From Magnolia sinica (Eukaryota > Streptophyta > Magnoliopsida > Magnoliales > Magnoliaceae), in the NCBI RefSeq assembly GCF_029962835.1, contig NC_080590.1:60758001-60822000 (forward strand): DNA of 64,000 bases, read 5' to 3'. The translations under genes were made by a program, and so were the position numbers. The first letter of the stretch is position 1; each line of letters starts with the position of its first letter. Below the pieces are notes generated by a model. The model had not been told where the DNA came from. It did not search any database and worked only from the letters and a program-made list of their open reading frames with translations. Below are positions 23,668-34,671 of the stretch, piece after piece.

Positions 23668-25130
23668 GTGTGGCCACTGCTGCTGTCACACCAAGCCGGG
23701 CTAGGGAGAGTTGTTGACTGAGTTGGGTGGAGTCTGGTCGAGTCCAGACATCGTCTAGTCCAGCAAGAAGAAGATAGAAGAGGAAAGAGAGAGAAAGCAC
23801 TGACTGAGAAGAAGAGAAATGAGAGGGAGAGTGTGCTCTACCGTGGGCCGCAGTCGAGTCGATTGGACTCAACTCGTCGGGTCAAGCTTCGGTTTGGTAA
23901 GCATTGCTGAAACTAAGAGGAAGGAGGAAAACAATGAGAGAAAGAAGGAGAGAGAGTGTGAGGAAGAAAGGAAGAAAGAGATTAGAAAGTGAGGAAGATG
24001 GAAGAAACTGAGTTGAACTGAGTCAGTGACTTGTCGTAGACTCGAGTTCGACTTAGGGCCAAGTTAGGGTCTGATTGAGTCCAGACGTTGCTGGCTAGGT
24101 TAAGAGAGAAGAAAGATAGGAAGGAAAAGGAGATAAGAAGAAAGAGATGATCTGTTCTCTGGGTTGACTCACTGTGTCAACACACTCATCTGTTGTGGTG
24201 CAGCGAGTTGGGTCAAGTTCGATCAACTCCGATTCCAATATGATTTAGATGCGTTTCATCCTGGCTACGTTGGAAAGACTAACCTAGAGATCGAGTTTGA
24301 AGGGAGTAACTCAATTCATCGCCGAGAGTTGAATCGAGACTACGTTTCAAGTGAGTTGATTTTATAGTTTTTGGTTTAGATTTTTAATCAACATGAATTT
24401 ATTTAATTGACTTTAAAGTCTATTTGTGGGATTTGATTCACCTTGTTTAGACCTATTGTGTGAAGTTCGGGTTTGGACTAAGTTTGGAGTTGTGTCGAGT
24501 CAACTCAAGTGATGAGGTGAGTTGATCTCGCAAGCCTCTTGTTAGGTCCTAATTAAAGTTTGATTTAAATTTATTGGATCTTAAAATTGTGAATTGAATG
24601 TAGGGAATTAGTTTTCCCCAAATCACCACATTGCAATTCGCCTCATTCGAGTTCAGGTTAAGACTCCATCCTAAGGTGCTTGCAATTGTCCTATCGACAT
24701 TAGACCACGGCCCAAATCAAGAGGTGAGGATCACCCTTCAAGCTTTTCTACATCTTGATAATTAGTTTGCTCATTCACCTTTGTTTATTTACTTTATTAA
24801 TTACTAATGTGGTTCATTACTTCTATTGATTTTGCTTCCTTGTGATGATTGATAAATTAGATTTAAATTCAATATTTAAATATGAGTAAAATCTAAATAC
24901 CTCGATTTTGATTTAAAATGAATGCTCTGGATATGCATGTGATATATCATATTATACATGATTTAATTTGTCATTCATGATCACTTGATGGAATGATGGA
25001 AGGTCGTCGAATTAGTGGTCATTTGTAAAATGGATTAAATGAAATTATACGGTGGACTTACCATTTATGGATCATTTGTTGCCTAAGTGGCTTTAAGGGC
25101 AATCCTTTTTTATTACATCCTTAAGATGGA

Positions 25131-25255
25131 TTATTTGCCCTTTGCAGCTCGTATTTGCCCTTCATGTCTTTGATTGGCTATTTGCCCTTTGCGACTTTGA
25201 TAGGCTATTTGCCCTCTGCAGCTTTAATTGGCTACTTGCCTTTGCGCCTTTAAAG
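25131..25255. repeat. Tandem repeat, four units of about 33 bp
   Basis: Four diverged units share the core 'ctatttgccctttgc(a/g)' followed by 'ctttgattgg'. They lie inside the solo LTR. Confidence 0.75.
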
Positions 25256-25511
25256 AATTATTATTAAATAACCCTTTGATGGTAAGTTCCACTCGTCGAA
25301 CTACGATTGGCCACTAGTTGAAGAGGTTACCCTTAAAATATTATATTTAATAGTCTCATGAGCCAGGGATGGTGGAATGGGACACTATGCCTGAGCTGTC
25401 GACCTATGCTGGGTGACAAACCCCCCGTAGTGACCTTTGAGCTTTCTTAAAATGATTGTTTGAAATTGAAATAATAATGGTTGGGCTAATCATGCATTTT
25501 CATGGCATGCG

Positions 25512-25867
25512 GACTTTTCCGGGTGCCTAGTCCTCTTTGGGCGCACCTTTGAGTACTTTTCCTGGAGACTAGCCCACCTTGGGCATCCTCGTTACATAGT
25601 CTTTTCCAGGTGGCTACATAGTCTTTTCCAGGTGGCTAGTTCTTCTTGGGTGTACCTTTGAGTACTTTTTCGGGTGGTTAGTTCTCCTTGAGCGACCTCA
25701 TTGCATAATCTTTTCGGTGGCTAGTTTTCTTTAAGCGTACCTTTGAGTACTTTTTCAGGTAGCTAGTTCTCCTTGGGTGACCTCGTTGTATAGTCTTTTC
25801 CGGGTGACTAGTTCTCCTTGGGTGTACCTTTGAGTACTTTTCCGGGTGGCTAGTTCTCCTTGGGCAA
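25512..25867. repeat. Tandem repeat of alternating ~45-bp half-units
   Basis: About eight units share 'ttttccgggtggctagttc' and 'tccttggg'. They alternate between endings 'gtacctttgagtac' and 'gacctcgttgcatagtc', giving a composite period near 90 bp. The minus strand is open through the array only because the unit lacks stops; it is not called as a gene. Confidence 0.8.
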
Positions 25868-26476
25868 TTTTTTACCAACTGGATGTGCATCCCCAGGTCT
25901 GTGAGCATATGCATACATACATGCATTTAAATAAGATTATCTTTGTGTAATTTTTGTGTAATTTATTTAATAAATACGTATCTGATGAACCTTATCTGAT
26001 TTTCATGATAATCATTGTGTAATATTTGTTATACATTATCTCTGATAACTATGCTTAATTATCTTGATGATACGATAAATCTTGGGGGTTTTACCTCACA
26101 GGATAGTCATTAACGTTATCGAACCGTATTCAGTGTACAGGAGACACAGATGATGTACATACCGGTGTTCATGTGGAATAGGAGGAGCCAGATGACCTTG
26201 TGACTCTCTTTCCTGATTTCAGTCCATTTTAATTTGTATTATCATGTTTTATAATAACTTAAGACATTGGTTTGTATAAGTTTTTGGGTAATCACTTGAA
26301 ATCTGGGTTATATGTATTTAAACTCCCTCTTATACTTGAATTGTTTTTATTCCGCTTAAATTGTTAACTCTGATAAATATAAAAAATGTACATGAAATTG
26401 GCTATCTTTAAAGGTTAACACTCGGGTTCTTGGAAAATAAGTAGTGTACTCGAGTTGTGGGAACCGGGGTGTTGCA

Positions 26477-26844
26477 ATGAATTTTCTTAAACCTTGTAGC
26501 GAGGATTTGGACTTTAGATTTTTTTTACAATAGTTGTTCCTTCATGTGTCATTTCAATGATGTCCCATGCTTGTTTAGCTGTATCACATAATACAATTCT
26601 TTTGAATTCATCAGGTGATAGAGCGCAAGTAATGACATTTAAAGCCTTTGCATTTGCACTGCTCTTATTTTTCTGAGGTATGGTCTATAAATAAAAAGGT
26701 GTTTCTTTAATGGATTTAGTTCCATCACTGCCTAGAACCTTAGACACTGGTGGTTTCCATTTGGTCACCGTGGGTTGTCACACGCTTTCATCTATAGATT
26801 TTAAGAAAATTCGCATTCTGGCTTTCCAATAGGCATAATTTGAG
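26477..26844 (-). pseudogene. Minus-strand SIRE-like gag fragment, part 2 (N-terminal)
   Basis: Read from 26844 down it encodes 'GSNYAYWKARMRIFLKS', 'NAKALNVITCALSPDEFKRI' and 'EMTHEGTTIVKK', matching codons from about 17 onward of the gag at 4649. It stops at the solo LTR insertion. On the right it is fused at 26844/26845 to the truncated LTR of the minus-strand Copia element. Its first codons, leader and 5' LTR are missing, so a deletion removed both element ends. Confidence 0.82.
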
Positions 26845-27541
26845 CCGTTTTATGGCCGTTTTCTGATTGTTGTGCATGGGTCATTAAGCTGTTGCATGCT
26901 AATTGTTGTGAGACAGCAGCTAACCGTTTTTTAGCTATTGGGCTAGCCATGCAGCAGTTACTACTGGACCCTGCACTAATGGCACAGCTGTTACAGATCT
27001 GTTGTAACAGCTTTTTTTTCAGCTCTCTATATATACTGGAGGACTCTCATCCAGTGCTCTAGCTAGTCTCCCCTTCATCCAGCCATCCGCCTTAGCCGCT
27101 TAGTCACACACGTCTCGCTCCGGTTCGCTCAAGGTCATGAAGGAGGGACCCTCTACGACACGATGCGGACGTGCGAAGTACAAAGTGCGCCACTAGTTCC
27201 TCTACAGCTACACTGCCTCAATGCTCACGCCCTCGCACCAAGCCCGTGCCCGTGATCGAGACCGAGACCGAGACCGAGACCGAGCCCGTGCCCGAGCCCT
27301 AACACGAGCGCGCGCGCCTGGGTGTTCCAGTGCGTAACGCAAGGTCTATAGTCCTTGGACTAGGTGAGTAAATATTATAATACTCCACTGTTTTCATTTA
27401 AACCACAAAAAATTATTCTCTTTTTCTAATGTGGGACTATTCCCAAAACCCACAAAAAATGTGCTTTTTCAAACACTTTTATATAGTATATATTATTTTT
27501 TATTTTATTAAAATATATTTTAAAATCAATATTTTGTAACA
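26845..27541 (-). repeat. 3' LTR remnant of the minus-strand Copia element
   Basis: It aligns with about 32785-33253. On the minus strand it begins TGTTACAAAA at 27541 after a purine run ('agtgagagat'). A block of about 130-170 nt near 27000-27150 is absent from the 5' LTR. Tandem 'gaccga' and 'gcccgt' runs occur near 27255-27300. It is cut off at 26845. Positions 27542-28086 are 3' untranslated sequence with no gene seen. Confidence 0.8.
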
Positions 27542-28086
27542 ATCTCTCACTTGATTTTTAAAAATATTTTTTCTCGATTAAACATTTCTGCCAGAATAAT
27601 CAGCTTATATGCATAAAGAAAGATATCTTTCGATTTTAATTTTTCATTAGTGTAAGTATCTCAAAACTCTGTCGAAATGACTGGTAGCCGTAACATTGAA
27701 CCAGATATTCCTAGATAACAGAGTCAGAGAAACCACACACATATTTACTATGTGTTTGTTTAGAGTTCCCATAATCTTGCTCAATACAATTAATGGTCAT
27801 GTACTTATCCTAATTCGTGAACGATTCCGAGAGAAAACTCCTAACTCTCATGAGAGACGGTACCATCTTCACGTTCATATAGGTGAAATCCTTCCAGTAT
27901 CTCCGTTACTATAAGACACTTTTCTTATATACTGGATTTTATTAAGAGTTCTAAAACTCAACCCTCTTTTGTAACGCTCAATACTTATCTATTATGGATG
28001 ATGTTTTATAATTTAGTGCTGAAAACTTTCTACATATCAGTGACTTGTTCTTACCCATTAAACCTAAAATTAGAGATTTTCTGATT

Positions 28087-31000
28087 TTAGGTTGGGTTAC
28101 CATCATTGGTGGAACTTTGGTTAAAGAGTTTCAACCCCATCCCTCTAGATATAACCTTTACTACCTCTCTTGGTAGAGATTTAGTAAAAGGCTCTGCAAG
28201 GTTATTGCTTGATTTCACATAGGAAATAACAACGATTCCATCTTGAATCAATTGTCTAACATAATCATGTCTAAGACTGATATGTCTAGACTTACCATTA
28301 TAAGTGCCGCTATAGGTTCTAGCTAATGTGACTTCACTATCACAATGTAGTGACACAGCCGATATAGGCTTTACATAGAAAAGGATTCCTAATATAAGAT
28401 CCCTTAGCCACTCAGCTTCTTTGCCTATTGCAGCCATAACTATAAATTCAGACTCTATAGTCGAGTGCGTTATATAAGTCTGTTTCTTGGATTCCCAAGA
28501 TACAATTGCACCTCTTAGGGTAAATACCCACTCTGTAGTAGACTTGTTGTCCTCTGCACTCGATATCCAACTCGCATCGGTATATCCTTCCAATACGGCA
28601 GGAAACTCTGAATAAAATAGTTTTAACTCTTTGGTTACTTTTAAGTAACCAATGACTCTACTGATTGCATTACATGTTTCATACTGGGGTTACTAGTAAA
28701 TGTACTAAGTTTACTCACAGCATATGCGATATCAGGTCTAGTGCATTGCATAACATACATAAGACTCCCTATAGCACTCGCATATTCTAATCGTGCAACT
28801 ATTCTTCCAGTATTTTCTTTTAGTTTGATACTTGGATCAAATGAGGTTTTTGCTTCCTTTATATTCAGATGGTTGAACTTGTTTAGTATCTTCTCAATAT
28901 AATAAGATTGACACAAAGCATTACCCCATTTTTTAACTTTGATACCTAGGATGATATGAACTTGTCCAAGATCCTTCATTCTAAATACGGAAGATAGAAA
29001 CCTCTTTGTTTTAGTCACACCTTCCATTTTATTACTTATTATTAACATGTTATCAACATATAGACAAATAATAACGATATCACTACCATCAACTTTAGAA
29101 TATATGCATTTGTCAACTACATTATGCATGAAACCATGAGATAGTATTTTAGAATCAAACTTCTCATGCCATTGTTTTGGTGCTTGTTTTAATCCATACA
29201 AAGATTTGACTAATTTACATACTTTGTTTTCATTTCCTGGTAGAACGAAACCTTCAGGTTGTTCCATGTATACCTCCTCATTGAGGTCACCATTCAGGAA
29301 TGCGGTCTTTACATCCATTTGTGGATGTGAAGATGATATATGGAAGCTACATACTTTGTTTTCATTTCCTGGTAGAACGAAACCTTCAGGTTGATCCATG
29401 TATACCTCCTCATTAACGTCACCATTCAGGAATGTGGTCTTTACATCCATTTGGTGGATGTGAAGATGATGTATGGAAGTTAGCAGTAATAATATTCTAA
29501 TAGATGTTATCCTATCTACAGGAGAGTATGTGTCAAAATAATTTATCCATTCTTTTTATCTAAAACCCTTAGCTACTAGTCGAGCTTTAAAGATTTGGAT
29601 AATCCCATTAGTGTGATATTTCTTTCCAAATACTCACTTACAACCTATGGGTCTAGAACCTGGAGGTAAGTTTACTAGTTCACATGTTTGATTTGATAGT
29701 ATGGATTCCATTTCATCATTTATAGCTTCTTTCCAGAAAGCTGAGTCTCTATATGATACAACCTCTTTATATGTTTTAGAATCAAATTTTATAATTATCA
29801 CTATAGGTATTTTTCTTATAAAATTTTCTCTATCTCCTTCTACAATATGGAAAATGATACATTGTGAGTCTATGTAGTCATCTCCTAAACTCTTCTCTAT
29901 TCTTATCCTTTAACTCCTACGAGGTTCAACAGAAGCTTCCACTATCTGTAGAGCTGTACTATCTGGTTCTCTATTAAGAGTTTGGATCTCATTATCCTTT
30001 GACTCCAAGGATAGTGAGTTCTCAAAGAACTCAACGTCTCTTGATTCTATTATTGTATTAGACTCTGTGTTTAGAAGTCTATAAGCTTTACTATTTTGTG
30101 CATACCCTATGAAGGCGCACTTAATAGCTCTTGGTCCCAATTTAGTTCTTTTTGGATCAGGGGTTCTGCAATATGCAAAACACCCCCACACTTTTAGATA
30201 TATTTAGTTAGGTTTTCTTCATCTCCATGTTTCATATGGAGATATTTTATATTTTTTAGATGAAATTTTGTTTAGTATATGGCACACTGCAAGCAGTACC
30301 TCACCCCATAGACTTAGTGACAACTTTGCTCTTATCAGCATTGAGTTGATCATTTCTACTAATATTCTATTCTTCCTTTCAGTTATTCCGTTTTGTTGAG
30401 GTGTGTATGGCGCAATACATTGATGTATTAGTCCATGCTCTTCACAGAAGTTATCGAATTCATTTGAGAAGTATTCTCCTCTTCTATTGCTACGGAGAAT
30501 TTTTATTTTCTTATTTAGTTAATTCTCTACTTCTGCTTTATATATTTTAAATATGTTCAATGCTTCATCTTTGCTCTTTAATAGGTATATATACATATAT
30601 CTAGAGCAATCATATATAAAGGTTATGAAGTACCGTTTATCTCCACGAGTAAGAATGCCGTTTAACTCACAAATATCACTTTGCACAAGATTCAATATTT
30701 GAAACGATCTTTCAACACTTAGAAAATGTTTCTTCGTCATTTTAGATCATATGCACACTTCATATTTATCAGTTTCATTATCTGTGTATAACATTAAACC
30801 ATTCTTAACCATGAACTTCAAGGTATTATATCCTATATGGGCTAATCTATCATGCCACAGTCCAACGAATTCAACTATATGAGAAGAAGTGTTACTTTCA
30901 TTCATATAAAACTTAACCATCCCGTTATAAGCATATCCCTTTTCGACAAAATTTTCATTTTTAAATAAAATCAGTTTACTTGACTCATACACTACTTTTA

Positions 31001-31382
31001 TGCCCGGTTTACCTAGAAGATTCCCATAAACTAATTTTCACCTCATGTCTGGGATGTGCGGTACATTAGTCATAGTCACTTTCTTCCCAGAGGTGAATAT
31101 CAGTTTGACAGTTCCTTTGCCGACGACCTTCGATCGGACTTCATTACCCATTTGGACTTCTTGACCATCGGTCAATTCCTCATAGGTTTTGAAGGCTGAT
31201 TTGTCGTAACACACATGTATTGTAGCAGAAGTATCATACCACCAACCTGAAACTTTGCCTTGGATGGTATTTACCTCAGTGATCATAGCTACAATATCGC
31301 ATTCTTCTACAGCACTTGCATCTTTTTTAGATTTGTGATATCGACATACTCGATTGTAGTGCCTAGTTTTCCCACAGACATG
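28087..31382 (-). pseudogene. Copia pol (protease, integrase, RT, RNase H), broken
   Basis: From high to low coordinates: a CCHC knuckle whose first Cys codon is now a stop (about 31375); protease 'WWYDTSATIHVCYDKSAF' (about 31225), with S for the usual G after D-T; preintegrase zinc region 'LWHDRLAHIGYNTLKFM' (about 30860); an integrase core fragment (30519-30740) and a decayed remainder; a 'WGCFAYCRTPDPKRTKLGPR' capping region (30191-29910); RT with a duplicated 'MDVKT(T/A)FLNGD' block, 'LYGLKQAPKQWHEKF' and 'CLYVDNMLII', where YVDD has become YVDN; and RNase H with 'YTDASWISS' (about 28585). The stop is at 28087. It is clearly non-functional. Confidence 0.87.
29221..29479 (-). repeat. 132-bp tandem duplication inside RT
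   Basis: Positions 29221-29352 recur at 29353-29479 with a few substitutions; the period is exactly 132 nt (44 codons). The frame is kept across most of the repeat. One copy has an extra G near 29456. Confidence 0.9.
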
Positions 31383-32132
31383 TCATGGGCCTTTGAACTT
31401 TTCGTTCTTCTTTTGGGCATTTTTCTTGAATTTCCCTTTAATGGGTTTCAGGGAATTATCCTTTTCGGAATTCTTGTTACTAGTATTCTCTACTGCATGT
31501 ACTTTGGACGAGGCATTCCCGATATTATTATTTCTATCGCGGTTATGGGATTTTTCCTCAATTCTGAGGTGTTTCTGGATTTGTTCTAGTGTGTAGTCCT
31601 CAATTTTATGCAGCAACTTCTTTCTATAGTCTTTCCACATCGATGACAATTTAGCGATTATAGCCCCGACTTGGAATGATTCAGGAAGATCAATTTTGAT
31701 TGCTTTAATTTTGTTTACTATTAGCCGTAGTTCTTGAATTTGTGGTAGCAGCGGTTTGTTATCTATCATGTTGAAGTCAAAATACCTGGCGATGAGAAAT
31801 TTGTTGGTACCTTCTTCTTCGGCTTTGTATTTGAACTCCAGAGCAGCCCAGATCTCCTTTGTTGATGATGTCTGTTGGTACAGATCGTACAGTCAGTTGA
31901 AGAGCGCGTTCAGAATGTGTCGTCGACACAATAGTTCGTCTTCTGCTCGTTTAGTGCGGGCAGCCACCTGTTCAGGTGTGTCTGTGTCGGATTTTTCAGG
32001 TAGCGCTTGCAAATTTGGATATAATATGTAGTAGATTTTTAGCGCCGTAAGGAGAAATTTCAGCTTATTTTGCCATCTCATAAAATTGGTTCCATCGAAC
32101 CGATCAAGACGTATCAAGTCTTGATTCATCAA
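31383..32132 (-). pseudogene. Copia gag, broken
   Basis: It starts on the minus strand at 32132 with 'MMNQDLIRLDRFDGTNFMRW', the hallmark opening of UBN2-type Copia gag, 50 nt inside the LTR end. The first frame stops at 31893 after 'CRRHILNALFN'. It resumes about 31769-31383 with 'GAIIAKLSSMWKDYRKKLLH' and 'TLEQIQKHLRIEE', and a Lys/Asn-rich nucleocapsid region. A frameshift or stop separates the halves. The knuckle follows in the pol entry. It would have been the particle protein. Confidence 0.85.
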
Positions 32133-32165
32133 CTTGATGGATGAAACACTGTCAGCTTACATAAA

Positions 32166-32300
32166 AAATAACGCTTTAAGATTGTTGGAAATTATATAGA
32201 TTAATATAATTTCTGTATAATATGGAAACCGAAAAATAAAATTAGCTTGAATAAGGACAAGCTAAAGCACGTATGAAATGTTGTCCTTAAAGCGTTATTT
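32166..32300. repeat. 15-nt perfect inverted repeat at the LTR/PBS position
   Basis: AAATAACGCTTTAAG at 32166-32180 (just inside the element, where the PBS should be) is the exact reverse complement of 32286-32300, inside the LTR. The loop is 105 nt. No tRNA-type TGG... primer site is present at the expected place. Confidence 0.85.
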
Positions 32301-33253
32301 ACCCCTACTTAATTGAATTGAGTATGCTGATAGGTTACAGGCAAGCCGCTTTTAGGATACGATGAGCCTGGTGCGGGTCTGCGTTCAGCAAACACAAAGG
32401 CCCACCTATTGGAACTCTGTCACACTCAGTTTGGCAGAAATACAATAAAAGGAAAAATTCCAGAAGAAAGAGAAGAAAAATTTATGCGATTTAGACCACT
32501 GCACTGGTCAAATCTTCAGCCACTGGTTCAGTCGACCCGTTCTAGACCACATCGTTGGTCTGTTCTTCAAGCAAAAGGGTTGAACCCTTTCTGCCTTGTT
32601 GGAATTACTAGAGTATAGGAGAGGAGTGGAGGACTGTCTCAGTTTGTATGAGTTTACTAGAGTGGGTTGAGAGATGGTTTGGAAACCCATCCAGGCCCTC
32701 TTTTTATAGGCTATGGTGGCTGGGGGCTATGGTCCAGGGAATTAAATCTCATGACCATTTTCTAGTTGTTGGAGAAAACTAGCCGTTTTATGGTCGTTTT
32801 CTGACTGTTGTGCATGGGCCATTAAGCTGCTGCATACTGACTGTTGTGAGATAACAACTAGCTGTTTTCTAGCTGTTAGGCTAACCATGCAGCAGTTACT
32901 GCTTGACCCTGCATTAGCCTTTGCGACACGATGCGAACGTGCGAAGTGCAAAATGCGCCGCCACTAGCGCCTTTATAACCACACTGCCTCACATGCCCGC
33001 GCCCACGCCCTCGCACTAAGCCCGTGATCGAGCCCAAGCGTGCGTACACGCAAGGTCCATAGTCTTTGGACTAGGTGAGTAAATATTATAACACTCCACT
33101 ATTTTCATTTAAACCACAAAAAATTATACTCTTTTTCCAATGTGGGACTAGTCCAAAGACCCACAAAAAAGGTGCTTTTTCAAACACTTTTATATATTAT
33201 ATATATATTTTTTATTTTATTAAAATATATTTTAAAATCAATATTTTGTAAAA
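32183..33253 (-). repeat. 5' LTR of the minus-strand Copia element
   Basis: On the minus strand it starts near 33253 (terminal base or two mutated relative to TGTTAC at 27541) and ends CCAACA at 32183. The last ~470 nt on the right align with the 3' LTR remnant. A minus-strand TATA candidate 'CTATAAAAAG' lies near 32703-32713. Small ORFs inside are not called. Confidence 0.75.
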
Positions 33254-33350
33254 GTATCATATTAAGTTTTTGAATATTGCTAAAGATCCTGTGCATGCTA
33301 CGTATTTATGTGCAACGAAATGCGTACTTTTCTAAATGGCTCCTTGAGGA

Positions 33351-33359
33351 TATAAATAG
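33351..33359 (+). promoter_or_regulatory. Upstream TATA-box candidate of the XS gene
   Basis: TATAAATAG lies 335 nt before the start codon and about 100 nt from the Copia LTR edge. It could be the core promoter of a longer leader. Between the LTR edge (33253) and the start codon there is nothing else recognisable except an unconserved-looking 75-codon frame (33413-33640). Confidence 0.4.
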
Positions 33360-33622
33360 GGTACGACACTTAACTTTAGAGCATCCAAGCCGCCCCTAAT
33401 TTCCACACCAACATGCGGAGCTCACTCAAGAATACACCACTTTCCAAGATGACGTACATAGGGCGTGCACGTGATGAAATGGCTAGGATCTCTCACATGT
33501 GTGCCATCCCACGTGGGACCAGGTCCAAGATATATGATGAATGGATCTGGGCATCGGAGTACGAGTGTTCTATTGCCCGGCTCGTTGCGACTCAAATCTT
33601 CTGCCCTAACGAGAAGTACTTT

Positions 33623-33630
33623 TATATAAA
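33623..33630 (+). promoter_or_regulatory. Proximal TATA-box candidate of the XS gene
   Basis: TATATAAA lies 63 nt before the ATG at 33686, which would give a 5' leader of about 30 nt. This spacing is plausible for a plant core promoter. Transcript ends would decide between this and 33351. Confidence 0.4.
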
Positions 33631-33685
33631 GCTTATATAGATCTCAGAGTCTCTCCCGTTTTCGGCCTTCAGAATAATAAACCCG

Positions 33686-34671
33686 ATGAGAAACGATAAA
33701 ATGTCGGATAAGTCCTCGTCTCACAAGAAGCAGCAGCATCAGCATCAAACACCTCCTTCTCACAGGAAATCCCGCTGGGAAGCCAACAACCCACAGCAGC
33801 CCCCCGATTCCAAACCCTCCTCTTCATCTTCTCATCCAACCGTCCATTCCTCTCCTCTCCCTCCTCCTGCGGCTGCGGGTCCCTCCTCCGATCCACCTGT
33901 CCCCATCTCGCTCCCACCACCTGGACCCACTGCTCCCTTCCCCTTACCTGATCCTGGCCCACCTCCCCCTCCGCCTCCTTCCTATGGCTTCCACATGCTT
34001 GAGCGCCGCACCATCGTTTTAGCCGACGGCAGCGTCCGTTCTTACTTTGCCCTTCCCCCCGACGACATCGTCTTCTCTCAGTCTGCCCCTCTCCGTCCGC
34101 CTCGTCCCCTTAGTCCCGATGCTCTCCGCCGTGACCGTGATGACTTTTACGCACGCGGCGGCGGCCCACCCACAGATTACTGGAATTCCTTGGGCCTTGA
34201 AGGGCGTGGCCCACCACCCCACCCCGAAACATCCCAGAAGAGAAAGTATGGAGATGAGGGCCCCAGGGATGCGAGGGACGAGTACGCCAGGCAGCGGCAG
34301 CAGCTTTTGCAGTATGGAGGCCCTAACCCTAATGGGTACCCTTCGGGCTTGGCGGATCAGGTGGGTTATGTGGCTGGAGCGAGCAGCCCACGGCGGAGGG
34401 ACCCACTGGACCCTGTCAGGGGTGGGATGGACGATCTGCGGCCTTTGAAGCATATGAAGGTTAGGGGAGATGATTACGATGATCTGGCTTTCCGAGTGGG
34501 CAACAATGATGGAGCAGGCGATGCCAATACGAAGCATTTGGATGTGGACCCCAATGCTCTCAAGAGAGCGTTCCTCCGCTTCTCCAAAATGCTCAATGAG
34601 TATGCGTCACATCGGAATAATTATTTGGAGAATGGGAAGAATGGGCCTCTGCGTTGCCTTGCATGTGACAG
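33686..34671 (+). CDS. XS-domain (SGS3-related) protein, exon 1
   Basis: This is the first coding exon of a host gene. Residues 1-115 are low complexity: a His/Gln/Lys-rich start, then a Pro/Ser-rich region ending in a run of prolines. Then come 'MLERRTIVLADGSVRSYFAL' (about 103-122), an Arg/Asp/Gly-rich middle, and 'ALKRAFLRFSKMLNEYASHR' (about 292-311), a helical segment. It ends with 'LRCLACD', where C324 and C327 are the first two ligands of an XS-type zinc finger. The exon ends at 34671 (ACAG|GTTTAT) after two bases of codon 329. Start 33686 is chosen as the first in-frame ATG; 33701 (MSDKSS) is an equally good alternative. GC content is well above the flanks. XS proteins include SGS3-type RNA-binding factors of small-RNA pathways; the exact role here is unknown. 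A likely nuclear or RNA-related function is inferred. Confidence 0.88.

Larger units (their letters stand above)
21891..26476. mobile_element. Solo LTR, 4.6 kb, Ty3/Gypsy type
   Basis: It begins TGTAACACC and ends GGGTGTTGCA, giving inverted terminal motifs. It sits inside the minus-strand SIRE-like gag, with ACGAA (21886-21890) on the left and ATGAA (26477-26481) on the right, a 5-bp target duplication with one mismatch. No gag or pol is inside. A 'ggatggtggaatgggacact...ctgtcgacctatgctggg' block near 25366 matches the LTR at 1-2457, so it is a relative of the long Gypsy LTRs here. Inside are a (GA) microsatellite and two tandem-repeat tracts. The short ORFs are not credible genes. Orientation is probably + by that shared block, but strand is left open. 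Confidence 0.8.
26845..33253 (-). mobile_element. Minus-strand Ty1/Copia retrotransposon, 3'-truncated
   Basis: On the minus strand the order is 5' LTR (33253-32183), gag (32132-31383), protease, integrase, RT and RNase H (ending 28087), and a 3' LTR remnant (27541-26845). Integrase precedes RT, so it is Copia. The 3' LTR lacks about 600 nt of its downstream part and joins SIRE-like gag. It carries many stops, a lost RT aspartate and a 132-bp duplication, so it is inactive. The LTR contains a motif near 33126-33160 ('ttccaatgtgggac' and reverse) common in Tork-type Copia LTRs; lineage is tentative. Confidence 0.85.

Noticed and set aside
23540..23872. 110-codon minus-strand frame rich in Ser/Leu
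   Set aside because: It is translated from the GA microsatellite and purine tract.
25512..25867. Regular spaced repeats reminiscent of an array with spacers
   Set aside because: The units are contiguous and diverged with no unique spacers, inside a plant LTR; it is not a CRISPR array.
33413..33640. 75-codon frame upstream of the XS start
   Set aside because: No similarity recognised; it overlaps the likely promoter or leader. An upstream ORF is possible but not supported.
34019..34537. 172-codon minus-strand and 133-codon shifted plus-strand frames over exon 1
   Set aside because: They are shadows of a GC-rich exon; the frame carrying the XS finger is the only one that splices in frame to exon 2.
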